Assembly: GCA_963663265.2 (NCBI GenBank) | Contig: CAXXXM010000002.1 | Coordinates: forward strand, 868,001 to 932,000 | Source of the DNA: JAEXOD01 sp963663265 | GTDB lineage: Bacteria; Bacteroidota; Ignavibacteria; Ignavibacteriales; Melioribacteraceae | DNA: 64,000 bases | Reading direction: 5' to 3' | Shown: in pieces, positions 1 to 7,527 of the stretch | Numbering within the stretch: position 1 is the stretch's first letter | How the letters are laid out: each line of letters starts with the position of its first letter | Notes under the pieces: generated by a model | What the model was told of the DNA's origin: nothing | What the model saw: the letters and a program-made list of their open reading frames with translations, nothing else | Databases searched by the model: none | Made by a program: the position numbers and the translations under genes

Positions 1-2712
1 ATTGCATCGTTAAATAAAGATTTGTCAGGTAATAAAGGAACATCGGATGTGTGGACAAATCGTGGTCCAAGTTCTGTTGATCTTGCTGGTAGTTTCATAT
101 CACACTGGGGAAAATCGAGTGGACGAGTAAGGTCAATAGCCGTTCATCCAACAAACCCTGATATAGTATATATTGGTGTGGCTGCCGGAGGAATTTGGAA
201 AACAACAAACGGTGGTTCGTCTTGGGCAGATAAGAGCGGAGATTTGAATTTAATAACTTTTGGAGCAATAGCGATAGATCCTACTAACCCAGAAACCGTT
301 TATGCCGGCACCGGAGAAGCTCAATATAATTCGAATTATACAACATATTTGGGGGATGGTTTATATAAAAGTACTGATGGCGGTGATAGTTGGACAAAAA
401 TCACAAATGATTTTGGAGAAAACACACAATTCGCTGATATTGAAGTAAGCCCACATTTTCCAAATCAATTATTAGCAGCTCTTTCAAGTGGGAATTATAA
501 CTTTGGTACTGCAAGTAACAGGGGTCTTTGGCTAAGTTTGGACGGTGGCTTAACGTGGACAAAAAAAATTGCCGGGAATTTTTTTGATGTCCAATTCCAT
601 CCTAATCCCCTTTATAAAAAATATTTATTTGCCTCAAGAGGGAGAAATACCGATGAAGACGGCGGATTCTATATCTCTGACGACTCAGGGGTTACATTCT
701 CGAATAATTCAACCGGGCTACCCGCTGGGCAGCGTATTTCAAGAATGCAGTTTGCTATTTCCCAAAGCGTTCCCACAACAATATACTCTATAGTATATAA
801 TGAGTATCCTACTCTTTATTTTTTTAATACCGCGGCTTATTCTTCAAACGATATGGGTTTAACATGGGAGTGTATTTCTATAGGTCAGAACATTGCAGGA
901 AGCTATAACGGTACTGATGTTATTGATCAAGGCTCATATGATCTATGCATAGATATAAATCCAACTAATCCTTTCGATGTAATGTTTGGAAATGTAGAAT
1001 TAAGCAGGACACTCAATGGGCTTGATATAAATTTTATTCGTAATTTAGATGGTCCTTATGGTGGCAGTACTGCATGGGACTGCCCAATTCATGTTGACGT
1101 CCACTCAATTAAATTTGCACCATCCAATTCAAATATAGTCTATGTCGGATGCGATGGTGGAATTTATAAGAGTTCAGATGGTGGTACTACATGGTATGAT
1201 TTAAATAATGGAATAAACACTTTGCAATTTTATAATATCGCTTCACATCCTACTGATCCCAATATTATTTACGGAGGAGCACAGGATAATGGCAATTTTG
1301 CAACAAGTGACGGTGGAGCCACATGGGAATTCAAGTCTTCAGGCGATGGGATGAATTGCTTTTTTGATAGAAACAATGCAAGCAATATATTCATCAGTAC
1401 CCAGTATGGTGCACTTGCTCGCAGTACAGACGGAGGTGTAACTTTTGAAAACTTAATTTCTGGTCAAACAAGTAAAACGGCATGGAATGCACCATTCTGG
1501 CAACATCCTGTCACACCTTCAATAATTTACGCAGCTATTAATAGAAGGATTTACCAATCTACTGATTACGGTGCCGGACCATGGGTCTCGCTTTCTGGAT
1601 GGGAAGCATCAAAAACAATTTCTTCCGTAGCACAATCTCCTATTACTTATACTAATTGGATGGAAGTTGAAAGTCAATACGAAAGTTCTCCCAAGGTTAG
1701 GCGCTCTACGAATGAAGGTGCTTTTTGGGAAACTGTATTAGAATTAACAGGTCCAATTATATTAAATATAGTAGCGGATCCATTTGATGGAGAGACTTTT
1801 TATATGTGTAGGGCAACTTACACTGACAGTATGGTAATGCGAACCACCAATATGGGGGATACGTGGTTAAATATTAGCGTAGGCTTGCCAAGCGTGCCGG
1901 CAAATGATGTTTTTATTGACCCCAAAAATAGAAATCATATTTATGTAGCAAATGATTTCGGTGTTTATTTTAGTAGCATGGCTGGAACTAATAATACATG
2001 GCAGAAACTGAGTAATGGGATGCCGTTTGTACCCGTTTTGGATTTCAATTTTTATGATAGCGGTTCAGGGACAAGGTATTTAAGAGCGGCTTCACACGGT
2101 AGGGGTGTTTTTGAATTAAACATTGATACGCCGCTGCCTGTTGAACTAACTTCCTTTCTGGTAGAAAATAAAGGAAACGGAGTTTTGTTAAAATGGCAAA
2201 CCGCCACAGAAGTAAATAATTACGGATTTGAAGTTCAAAGGGCAAACCTAAGCGGACAGCGTTCAAAATTTGAGAAAATTGGATTTATAGAAGGAAGCGG
2301 AAATTCTAATTCGACAAGACAGTATTCTTTTATTGATGATGCAATTATAAACGGAAAATATTCATATAGATTAAAGCAAATAGATCTTAATGGAAAATTT
2401 GAATACTCAGATGAAATAGAAATCGAAGTTAATCTATTTCCAAAGGAATTTGTTTTATTTCAAAATTACCCAAATCCGTTTAATCCAAGCACTACAATTC
2501 GATTTGGATTACCGATAGATTCTCATGTAAAGCTGGAATTATTCGATGTTTTAGGCAAAAAAGTTGCAGAATTGATAAATCAAGAAATGCCTGCCGGCTT
2601 CCATAATTTCCAATTTTCAAGTGTAAATTATCAATTATCCAGCGGTATGTACATCTATAGAATAAAAGCAGGAGAATTTGTGCAAACTCGTAAACTTTTG
2701 CTAATAAAATAA
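1..2712 (+). CDS. Secreted Asp-box (BNR) beta-propeller protein with type IX sorting tail, 5' truncated
   Basis: The reading frame is open from base 1, so the gene begins before the window; the TTG at 22 is not a convincing start. The visible ~900 residues carry about eleven Asp-box (BNR) motifs such as KSTDGGDSWT, KSSDGGTTW and ATSDGGATW, the signature of sialidase-like or VPS10-like beta-propellers. A hinge region follows (NNYGFEVQRA, a fibronectin-like domain common in these proteins). The end is a classic sorting domain: NYPNPFNPSTTIRFGLP, then a beta-rich stretch ending in RKLLLIK. The product is therefore expected to be exported by the Sec system and then the type IX system to the cell surface. 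Asp-boxes are structural, so no enzymatic activity can be inferred. It is separated from the next gene by a terminator-like hairpin and is probably unrelated to the NRPS cluster. Confidence 0.9.
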   Translation: MASLNKDLSGNKGTSDVWTNRGPSSVDLAGSFISHWGKSSGRVRSIAVHPTNPDIVYIGVAAGGIWKTTNGGSSWADKSGDLNLITFGAIAIDPTNPETVYAGTGEAQYNSNYTTYLGDGLYKSTDGGDSWTKITNDFGENTQFADIEVSPHFPNQLLAALSSGNYNFGTASNRGLWLSLDGGLTWTKKIAGNFFDVQFHPNPLYKKYLFASRGRNTDEDGGFYISDDSGVTFSNNSTGLPAGQRISRMQFAISQSVPTTIYSIVYNEYPTLYFFNTAAYSSNDMGLTWECISIGQNIAGSYNGTDVIDQGSYDLCIDINPTNPFDVMFGNVELSRTLNGLDINFIRNLDGPYGGSTAWDCPIHVDVHSIKFAPSNSNIVYVGCDGGIYKSSDGGTTWYDLNNGINTLQFYNIASHPTDPNIIYGGAQDNGNFATSDGGATWEFKSSGDGMNCFFDRNNASNIFISTQYGALARSTDGGVTFENLISGQTSKTAWNAPFWQHPVTPSIIYAAINRRIYQSTDYGAGPWVSLSGWEASKTISSVAQSPITYTNWMEVESQYESSPKVRRSTNEGAFWETVLELTGPIILNIVADPFDGETFYMCRATYTDSMVMRTTNMGDTWLNISVGLPSVPANDVFIDPKNRNHIYVANDFGVYFSSMAGTNNTWQKLSNGMPFVPVLDFNFYDSGSGTRYLRAASHGRGVFELNIDTPLPVELTSFLVENKGNGVLLKWQTATEVNNYGFEVQRANLSGQRSKFEKIGFIEGSGNSNSTRQYSFIDDAIINGKYSYRLKQIDLNGKFEYSDEIEIEVNLFPKEFVLFQNYPNPFNPSTTIRFGLPIDSHVKLELFDVLGKKVAELINQEMPAGFHNFQFSSVNYQLSSGMYIYRIKAGEFVQTRKLLLIK

Positions 2713-2731
2713 GGGACGAATTATACGAATT

Positions 2732-2765
2732 AAAAGGTCAATTTCTACAAAGAGATTGGACTTTT
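2732..2765 (+). terminator. Probable intrinsic terminator of the Asp-box gene
   Basis: An inverted repeat (AAAAGGTCAATTT / GATTGGACTTTT, one mismatch and G-T wobbles) lies about 20 bases after the stop codon and is followed by a T-rich run. Seen directly; function inferred. Confidence 0.5.
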
Positions 2766-2882
2766 ATTATTTTGCCAATATTTTTTTGCAAGTCAATACT
2801 TAATTCTCTTCCTTTATTTTTTTAGAATATATTGGTATTTATTTCTATAGATTAAGGTTTCGTTTCTTTTCCATTTTATTTT

Positions 2883-2937
2883 TGTCCTGATTTTAGTTGA
2901 CTTTTTTATCTTTTTCGAGTCAACCTATTTCAGGACA
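2883..2937. repeat. Inverted repeat resembling abutted IS terminal repeats
   Basis: TGTCCTGA at 2883-2890 and its exact complement TCAGGACA at 2930-2937 enclose a second perfect inner pair, GTTGAC (2896-2901) and GTCAAC (2919-2924), with a 5-base non-matching internal loop on each side. From recall, the ends resemble terminal repeats of IS3-type elements of Bacteroidota (TGTCCTGA...GTTGACT), but only ~55 bases are present and no transposase. It could be a deletion remnant of an IS, a tiny non-autonomous element, or a hairpin/operator upstream of the thioesterase. No target-site duplication was recognised. Confidence 0.5.
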
Positions 2938-2962
2938 CTACATTATAGAAAATCTTGCATAC

Positions 2963-2992
2963 TTGCATTTATTTAAACTTTAACCTTATATT
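2963..2992 (+). promoter_or_regulatory. Candidate promoter of the type II thioesterase gene
   Basis: TTGCAT at 2963-2968 and TATATT at 2987-2992 are separated by 18 bases and end about 36 bases before the ATG at 3029. No Shine-Dalgarno sequence is visible before this ATG, which is common in Bacteroidota-type genomes. Inferred from sequence only. Confidence 0.4.
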
Positions 2993-3028
2993 TACAAAAT
3001 TTATTTTAACAATTTACATATACTTTTA

Positions 3029-3736
3029 ATGCCTACAAATAAAACTATACTTTTTTGTATCCCCTTTTCAGGTGGCAATTCATATTCTTTTTCGGGATTT
3101 AAAAAATATTTTCCTCACAACATAGAGATTGTTACTCTTGAACTACCCGGACACGGTAAAAGGATTGCGGAGCCTTTGTTAAACAATATTGACGATATGA
3201 CAGAAGATTTGTATAATCAGATCAAAAATAAAATTTCAAAAACATACGCTATTTTTGGTCATAGTCTCGGTTCCTTACTTGGATATTCCTTGGCAAAATT
3301 AATTTCTAAGAAAAACGAGAACGAGCCAATAATGCTATTTTTATCGGGACATACAGCTCCAAGCATCGCAAAACCACAGAAAAAAAGTAGTCTCTCAGAT
3401 GATAAATTTATTGATATGTTACGAGAAATGCAGGGAACCCCGGAAGAATTATTATCGGATAAAAGTTTTATTCAATATTTTCTGCCGGTTATCAGAGCCG
3501 ATTTTTATGCTGCGGAGAATTATATCTACAAACCGGAAACATCGCCTCTGGATGTTTTAATAAACGTATTGTATGGAAACGAGGAGGATTTTTCTGAGGC
3601 AGAAGCTCGTTTATGGCAGTTGGAAACAACAAAAGAAATTACAATAAACTGTTTTAATGGTGGTCATTTTTTTATTTTAGATCATACGCAAGATATCTGT
3701 AACTTTATTATAAATCGCTTAAATAATAACCAGTAA
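3029..3736 (+). CDS. Type II thioesterase (stand-alone, NRPS/PKS editing)
   Basis: A 235-residue alpha/beta hydrolase of the GrsT/RifR type II thioesterase family. The opening FCIPFSGG, the ELPGHGKR strand, the nucleophile elbow GHSLG (Ser79) and the late histidine in GGHFFILDH match the family. A candidate catalytic Asp lies in the YGNEEDFS region. Such enzymes remove misprimed or stalled acyl groups from carrier proteins. It is the only cluster gene on the plus strand and faces the biosynthetic block tail to tail, with its own promoter. Since no synthetase here ends in a thioesterase domain, it may also contribute to product release, but editing is the usual role. Length is normal for the family. 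Confidence 0.9.
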   Translation: MPTNKTILFCIPFSGGNSYSFSGFKKYFPHNIEIVTLELPGHGKRIAEPLLNNIDDMTEDLYNQIKNKISKTYAIFGHSLGSLLGYSLAKLISKKNENEPIMLFLSGHTAPSIAKPQKKSSLSDDKFIDMLREMQGTPEELLSDKSFIQYFLPVIRADFYAAENYIYKPETSPLDVLINVLYGNEEDFSEAEARLWQLETTKEITINCFNGGHFFILDHTQDICNFIINRLNNNQ

Positions 3737-3810
3737 TAAAAACATAGTACATTAAAAACCAAGAATAGCTTCATAATGTAAAGCCTTCACGTACTCCGTA
3801 AAAGAAATAG

Positions 3811-3837
3811 CAGTTTTCTTCATAAAAAAGACAACTG
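3811..3837. terminator. Candidate bidirectional terminator between convergent genes
   Basis: CAGTTTTCTT (3811-3820) pairs with AAGACAACTG (3828-3837), 9 of 10 positions, in the gap between the convergent thioesterase and small membrane protein genes. T-rich stretches follow on both strands. It would end both the thioesterase transcript and the ~42-kb biosynthetic transcript. Confidence 0.45.
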
Positions 3838-3840
3838 AAT

Positions 3841-4026
3841 TTATTGCTCTTTTGTCAAAGGCAAATTAGTTTTTTTACCAATATTAGTTGCTATTAAAAT
3901 GTAAATAAGCGGCACTATTGGAGTTAGGAATAATGCAAAAATAAGATTCCCCCAAAATCCGAGTATTGTTTTTCTACCAAGCAATCCAACAACCAAACAT
4001 AAAAATATGTAGAAAAAAGGTAACAT
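3841..4026 (-). CDS. Small membrane protein, two transmembrane segments
   Basis: A 61-residue protein with two hydrophobic helices (about residues 3-17 and 24-47) and a short polar C-terminus. A GAGG ribosome-binding sequence sits 7 bases before the ATG, supporting it as a real gene. It is the last gene of the block, 69 bases after the DUF697-like gene, from which a GC-rich hairpin separates it. No family was recognised. Its place after the SPFH, NMT1-like, Cache and DUF697-like genes suggests it works with that membrane set, but this is only context. Confidence 0.6.
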   Translation of the reverse strand: MLPFFYIFLCLVVGLLGRKTILGFWGNLIFALFLTPIVPLIYILIATNIGKKTNLPLTKEQ

Positions 4027-4061
4027 AAATAAACCTCATAAATTTTACAAAATTAACCGAT

Positions 4062-4083
4062 AGCGGGATTTGTTAATCCCGCT
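4062..4083 (-). terminator. Strong GC-rich hairpin after the DUF697-like gene
   Basis: AGCGGGATT (4062-4070) and AATCCCGCT (4075-4083) form a perfect 9-bp stem with a 4-base loop, 12 bases after the stop codon of the DUF697-like gene. No long T run follows, so it may attenuate transcription or protect a 3' end rather than fully terminate. Confidence 0.5.
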
Positions 4084-4095
4084 CACAAACAAAAA

Positions 4096-4650
4096 TTATG
4101 CATTAGCAGTTTTCATATTTTTTGCAATTTCTTGACCTTGCTTATATAAATTAACAAAATAATCTTTCACTTTTTTAGGATCAAAATCAAGGAAAGTACC
4201 ACCCGACGCAAAATGTTGAATAAATACTTTTCCAATTGCCCAAGTTGCAGCACCCGAGTATATCGGCATAGAAACAGCACCAACGGCTCCAATAATAGGA
4301 ATTGCTTTAATCATGCTTGTAATATAGCTTTTAGATAAAGCATCTGCTGAAATACCTCCCAATAAAGCTCCAATAATTGACTTTCCGGCATTTTCAGAAA
4401 ATTTTACTTCATACAATTTTGATAGCTCACTCAACATTTTCAACTGAACTCCTGAAACAGAAGCAATATCCACCAAAGGTATAGGTATTAAACCTGCACC
4501 CATTGACCACCACATATATTTTTTAACAACAGCATTAGCCAAATCAAGTTTGGTCTGGTCAAAGTTTTCATCAATTATTTCATTTTCAACAGTAACTTCA
4601 ACTTCTGGTTCTACCGTTTCTTGTGCGTTGGATTTCTCTTGTTCTGACAT
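4096..4650 (-). CDS. DUF697-like membrane-associated protein
   Basis: A 184-residue protein. Residues ~1-35 are acidic and probably disordered (repeated E, V and T). The body contains Gly/Ala/Pro-rich hydrophobic segments (MWWSMGAGLIPIPLVD, SIIGALLGGISAD, AIPIIGAVGAVSMP) typical of the DUF697 family, often found alone or fused to GTPases, where they form membrane-inserted hairpins. No GTPase domain is present. The start is supported by GAGAGG upstream of the ATG. It closes a run of membrane and periplasmic proteins downstream of the exporter; its role is unknown, with immunity or envelope maintenance as guesses only. Confidence 0.65.
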   Translation of the reverse strand: MSEQEKSNAQETVEPEVEVTVENEIIDENFDQTKLDLANAVVKKYMWWSMGAGLIPIPLVDIASVSGVQLKMLSELSKLYEVKFSENAGKSIIGALLGGISADALSKSYITSMIKAIPIIGAVGAVSMPIYSGAATWAIGKVFIQHFASGGTFLDFDPKKVKDYFVNLYKQGQEIAKNMKTANA

Positions 4651-4686
4651 CGAGTACCTCTCTTTATGTTTATTTAAATTAAAGAA

Positions 4687-5604
4687 CTAACTTTTTTCTT
4701 CAGGAATAAATAGCAAAACGCCCCAGTTGTTTTTGGGGATTGGCTTATAAAAAATCCACCATGACCGCCCATCCTGATAATTTGCAATTTTTGTATAACC
4801 GGCTTTACCGTTTTTTAAGTTTCTACCAATTTCCCTAAGTTGGGGTTGTTTTTGTTCATCTGCCAAAGTATATATTGATTCATTATAAGCCCATTGTTTA
4901 TTTGGAGCACTTAAAACTGTTCCATTTTCAGAAATTAGAATTGCATAACTGCTATCATATGGTTTAATTGTTCCAACCAAATTGGATAACCAATCCAATG
5001 ATATGTCTGCTGTAACAACACCCTTGAATGTTTCTTTTAATCCATCATAATAATAAAATGGAGACGAATAAGTTGCTAATACAATATTTGCCCCACTTGA
5101 GCCTTCATCATAATATGGCTCAATCCAAACAGGTTTTTGCAATGTCTTAGGAATTAAATACCAATCCATAGAGAAGTAATAATATGTAGAGTCGTATGCA
5201 TCGGCTGAAACTACTTGCCCATTTTTTTGATAAATATATGGAGCGAAGTATTTTATATTTGCATTAAAAGCTCCAGGCTCAAAAGCTATGCAAGTCCCGT
5301 ACACTTCCTCATTATTTTCGACTATTGCCTTTAATAAAACTTCTAAATGTTCTTCATTTGGGTTTGAAAACTCTAAAACATAAGCCAAATTTTTTGGTAC
5401 TTGTTCAATTGATAAAATCAGCTCATGAATTCTATTTACTACTCCATTTAGCCTTGCTTCGGCTGTTTTTTGCATCTCGGATTCCCGAGTATATTTATGG
5501 AAATGCTGAACAGCTTCTACTGTTAAATAAATTATGATTCCGCCTATCAACACGATTAACGGATATGCTATATACTTTGGTAATTTGATTTGTTGTTTAA
5601 ACAT
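4687..5604 (-). CDS. Membrane-anchored Cache-domain protein without output domain
   Basis: 305 residues: a short cytoplasmic N-terminus, one transmembrane helix (~12-32), a helical stalk, and a double-Cache-like extracytoplasmic domain (~45-300). The latter is recognisable from patterns such as GTCIAFEPGAF, the FAPYIYQKNGQ region and YDSTYYYFSMDWYLIPK, resembling N-terminal ligand sensors of chemoreceptors and kinases. The chain ends right after the domain (LLFIPEEKS), with no second helix, HAMP, kinase, GGDEF or methyl-accepting region. It may bind a small ligand and pass the signal through a partner. A perfect AAGGAGG ribosome-binding site lies inside the 3' end of the preceding NMT1-like gene, implying tight translational linkage. 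Confidence 0.75.
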   Translation of the reverse strand: MFKQQIKLPKYIAYPLIVLIGGIIIYLTVEAVQHFHKYTRESEMQKTAEARLNGVVNRIHELILSIEQVPKNLAYVLEFSNPNEEHLEVLLKAIVENNEEVYGTCIAFEPGAFNANIKYFAPYIYQKNGQVVSADAYDSTYYYFSMDWYLIPKTLQKPVWIEPYYDEGSSGANIVLATYSSPFYYYDGLKETFKGVVTADISLDWLSNLVGTIKPYDSSYAILISENGTVLSAPNKQWAYNESIYTLADEQKQPQLREIGRNLKNGKAGYTKIANYQDGRSWWIFYKPIPKNNWGVLLFIPEEKS

Positions 5605-5606
5605 TT

Positions 5607-6596
5607 TTACTTACCTCCTTTATAGAAATCGCTAAAAGAAGGCTTATGGTTAATAAATTTATTTTTATATAAAAAATTAGAAAGGGAGTCAAAATCTGCT
5701 TCTAAAAGCACACCCGCACCTACATTTTTTTTTGCTGGATAGAGCATTTTTTTCATTGATTTCAACATCCATAGCGAATGAACCCTGTTATAGGATACTT
5801 TAGCTAACTCCTTGTATTTGTCAAGCACTTTAACTGTCTCATCAATGTTATTAAGCGAATACTGCCATCCTTCAATTGAAGCCTTAACAAAATTTTTACA
5901 TAAATCAGGATCTTTTACATAAGTATCATTCATACAATAGATTCCATCTTCCGGAAAATTAAGATTATAATCACTAAATTTAAATTTAACAACTTCGTCT
6001 TCATTAATGCCTGAATTTATCATTCTGCTATATTCATTATAATTCATCATTACAACAATATCAACAGCATCTTTTAAAAATAAATTAATACCTTTGTCAA
6101 ACTCAATTATTGTAGCTTTAATGTTGTGAGATTGCAAAAACCCTGATGTCAATTCTTTTGCAACAGTTCTCCATATCCCTATTTTTTTGCCGTTAAAATC
6201 ATTTATTGTTTTAATACCTGACTTTTTTTTCGCAACAAAAATCATATCGCTTTGTTGAAATATTTGTCCTATATTTACTATATTCATTCCAGAAGCACGT
6301 TCAATTACACCCGAATATAAAAACATTACTCCAAAATCAGCTATCCCATCTTTCAACATAGCGGGGATATCATTACCTACACCACCTTGCAATATTTTGA
6401 CATCCAGTCCATATTTTTCATAAATTCCTTTTTCTTTAGCCATATAATAACCGGCAAATTGCTCTTGAGGAATCCAAAGTGGAAGAAAAGTCACTTTTTT
6501 CAATTCTTTATTTTGTGAATAAACCAAAGAAATTGGCACTAAAATAACAAAGCAGCATATTAGATAGAAGATTTCAATATTTCGCTTATTTAACAT
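5607..6596 (-). CDS. NMT1/THI5-like periplasmic substrate-binding protein
   Basis: A 329-residue protein with an N-terminal signal-like helix (~8-27, ending near LVYSQ) followed by a periplasmic binding-protein fold of the NMT1/THI5 and SsuA/TauA type (FLPLWIPQEQFAGYYMAKEKGIY, GLDVKILQGG). These usually deliver thiamine precursors, nitrate or sulfonates to ABC importers, or serve as sensor modules. No importer permease or ATPase is adjacent; the nearest ABC protein is an exporter of the cyclic-peptide type. The gene sits between the Cache and SPFH genes with 2- and 11-base gaps, so it is translationally coupled to them. A sensor or receptor role inside this membrane set is plausible; the ligand cannot be read from sequence. 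Confidence 0.75.
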   Translation of the reverse strand: MLNKRNIEIFYLICCFVILVPISLVYSQNKELKKVTFLPLWIPQEQFAGYYMAKEKGIYEKYGLDVKILQGGVGNDIPAMLKDGIADFGVMFLYSGVIERASGMNIVNIGQIFQQSDMIFVAKKKSGIKTINDFNGKKIGIWRTVAKELTSGFLQSHNIKATIIEFDKGINLFLKDAVDIVVMMNYNEYSRMINSGINEDEVVKFKFSDYNLNFPEDGIYCMNDTYVKDPDLCKNFVKASIEGWQYSLNNIDETVKVLDKYKELAKVSYNRVHSLWMLKSMKKMLYPAKKNVGAGVLLEADFDSLSNFLYKNKFINHKPSFSDFYKGGK

Positions 6597-6607
6597 TTAA
6601 ATACCAT

Positions 6608-7495
6608 TTATTTAGTTGCATCAGAATTTAATAATAACGGCAAATCTTTATCGCCATTCCCCATAATAACAATTTTGGAGTTGTTAGACTTTGCAAATTC
6701 AGAAGTTACTTCTAAGCCTCTCCATTTAAGAATTGGGATTTTAGATAATTCTTCAAATTGACGAATACCTTCCGCCTCAATAACCTTTCTTTTCTTTTCC
6801 TTTTCTTCAATTTGTAATTTATAATCAAATTCAAATGAAAGTTGTTCTGCAACCATCTTTTTTTCAATCGAACTGGAAACGAGACTCGGCAAAGTGATTT
6901 TTTTAATCAAATAATCATCTATTACAATATTTTTTTCCAACAGCTGTTTGCTTAAGTAATATTTTATTGTTGACTGAATTACCAATGAAGACATTTTATA
7001 AAGCCTTTCAGGAGCAAAATTTCCTATTATTGCCATCGATGCAGCTTCAACTTCCGGCTTAACAAAATTGGTTGCATAATTAACACCCAAAACTTGATGA
7101 AGAGTAGGAATTGAATCTTTTATCAAATAAAATCGATAAGCAAATTGAACTTCAATAGTTAAGCCTTCAGCTGTAAGTATTTGCAATGTATCGCTTTGAT
7201 TTTGCACACGAGTATTATATAAATACATTTTATCCCAAGGCCAGATTACATGAAGCCCTTCACCATAAATCTCCCCAACTTCTGTTCCGGCAAATCTTGC
7301 CCACTTAATTCCTTGTTCACCCGAATCAATCGAGATAAAAATATTATTCCAGAATAAGGCTAAAACCAGTACAAATATCAATAAACTCATGGATAAACCT
7401 AAAGTATGTTCATCCCAACACCTAATTACTATACCTTTGCCTTTTCTATAGATATTTGCAATCTTTGCGGCAATATATTTAATTTTTCCGGTCAC
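6608..7495 (-). CDS. SPFH/Band 7 (prohibitin-like) membrane protein
   Basis: 295 residues with one N-terminal transmembrane helix (~34-52) and an SPFH domain (~55-240): SIDSGEQGIKWARFAG, GEGLHVIWPWDKMYLYNTRVQ and TAEGLTIEVQFAYRFYL are typical of prohibitin/HflK-like proteins. A charged helix rich in E and K follows (EEKEKKRKVIEAEGIRQFEE), the usual oligomerising coiled coil, then a short C-terminal tail. The start is GTG at 7495. SPFH proteins form large membrane rings that organise proteases or other membrane proteins. In this operon it may scaffold the exporter and the Cache/NMT1-like sensors; that is an inference from neighbourhood. Confidence 0.85.
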   Translation of the reverse strand: MTGKIKYIAAKIANIYRKGKGIVIRCWDEHTLGLSMSLLIFVLVLALFWNNIFISIDSGEQGIKWARFAGTEVGEIYGEGLHVIWPWDKMYLYNTRVQNQSDTLQILTAEGLTIEVQFAYRFYLIKDSIPTLHQVLGVNYATNFVKPEVEAASMAIIGNFAPERLYKMSSLVIQSTIKYYLSKQLLEKNIVIDDYLIKKITLPSLVSSSIEKKMVAEQLSFEFDYKLQIEEKEKKRKVIEAEGIRQFEELSKIPILKWRGLEVTSEFAKSNNSKIVIMGNGDKDLPLLLNSDATK

Positions 7496-7527
7496 TTAAA
7501 ACTCGACAAATTCTTAGACTTATTTAG

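Noticed and set aside
5607..6596. Thiamine or nitrate import operon
   Set aside because: No permease, importer ATPase or biosynthetic gene accompanies the binding protein and no TPP riboswitch was recognised.
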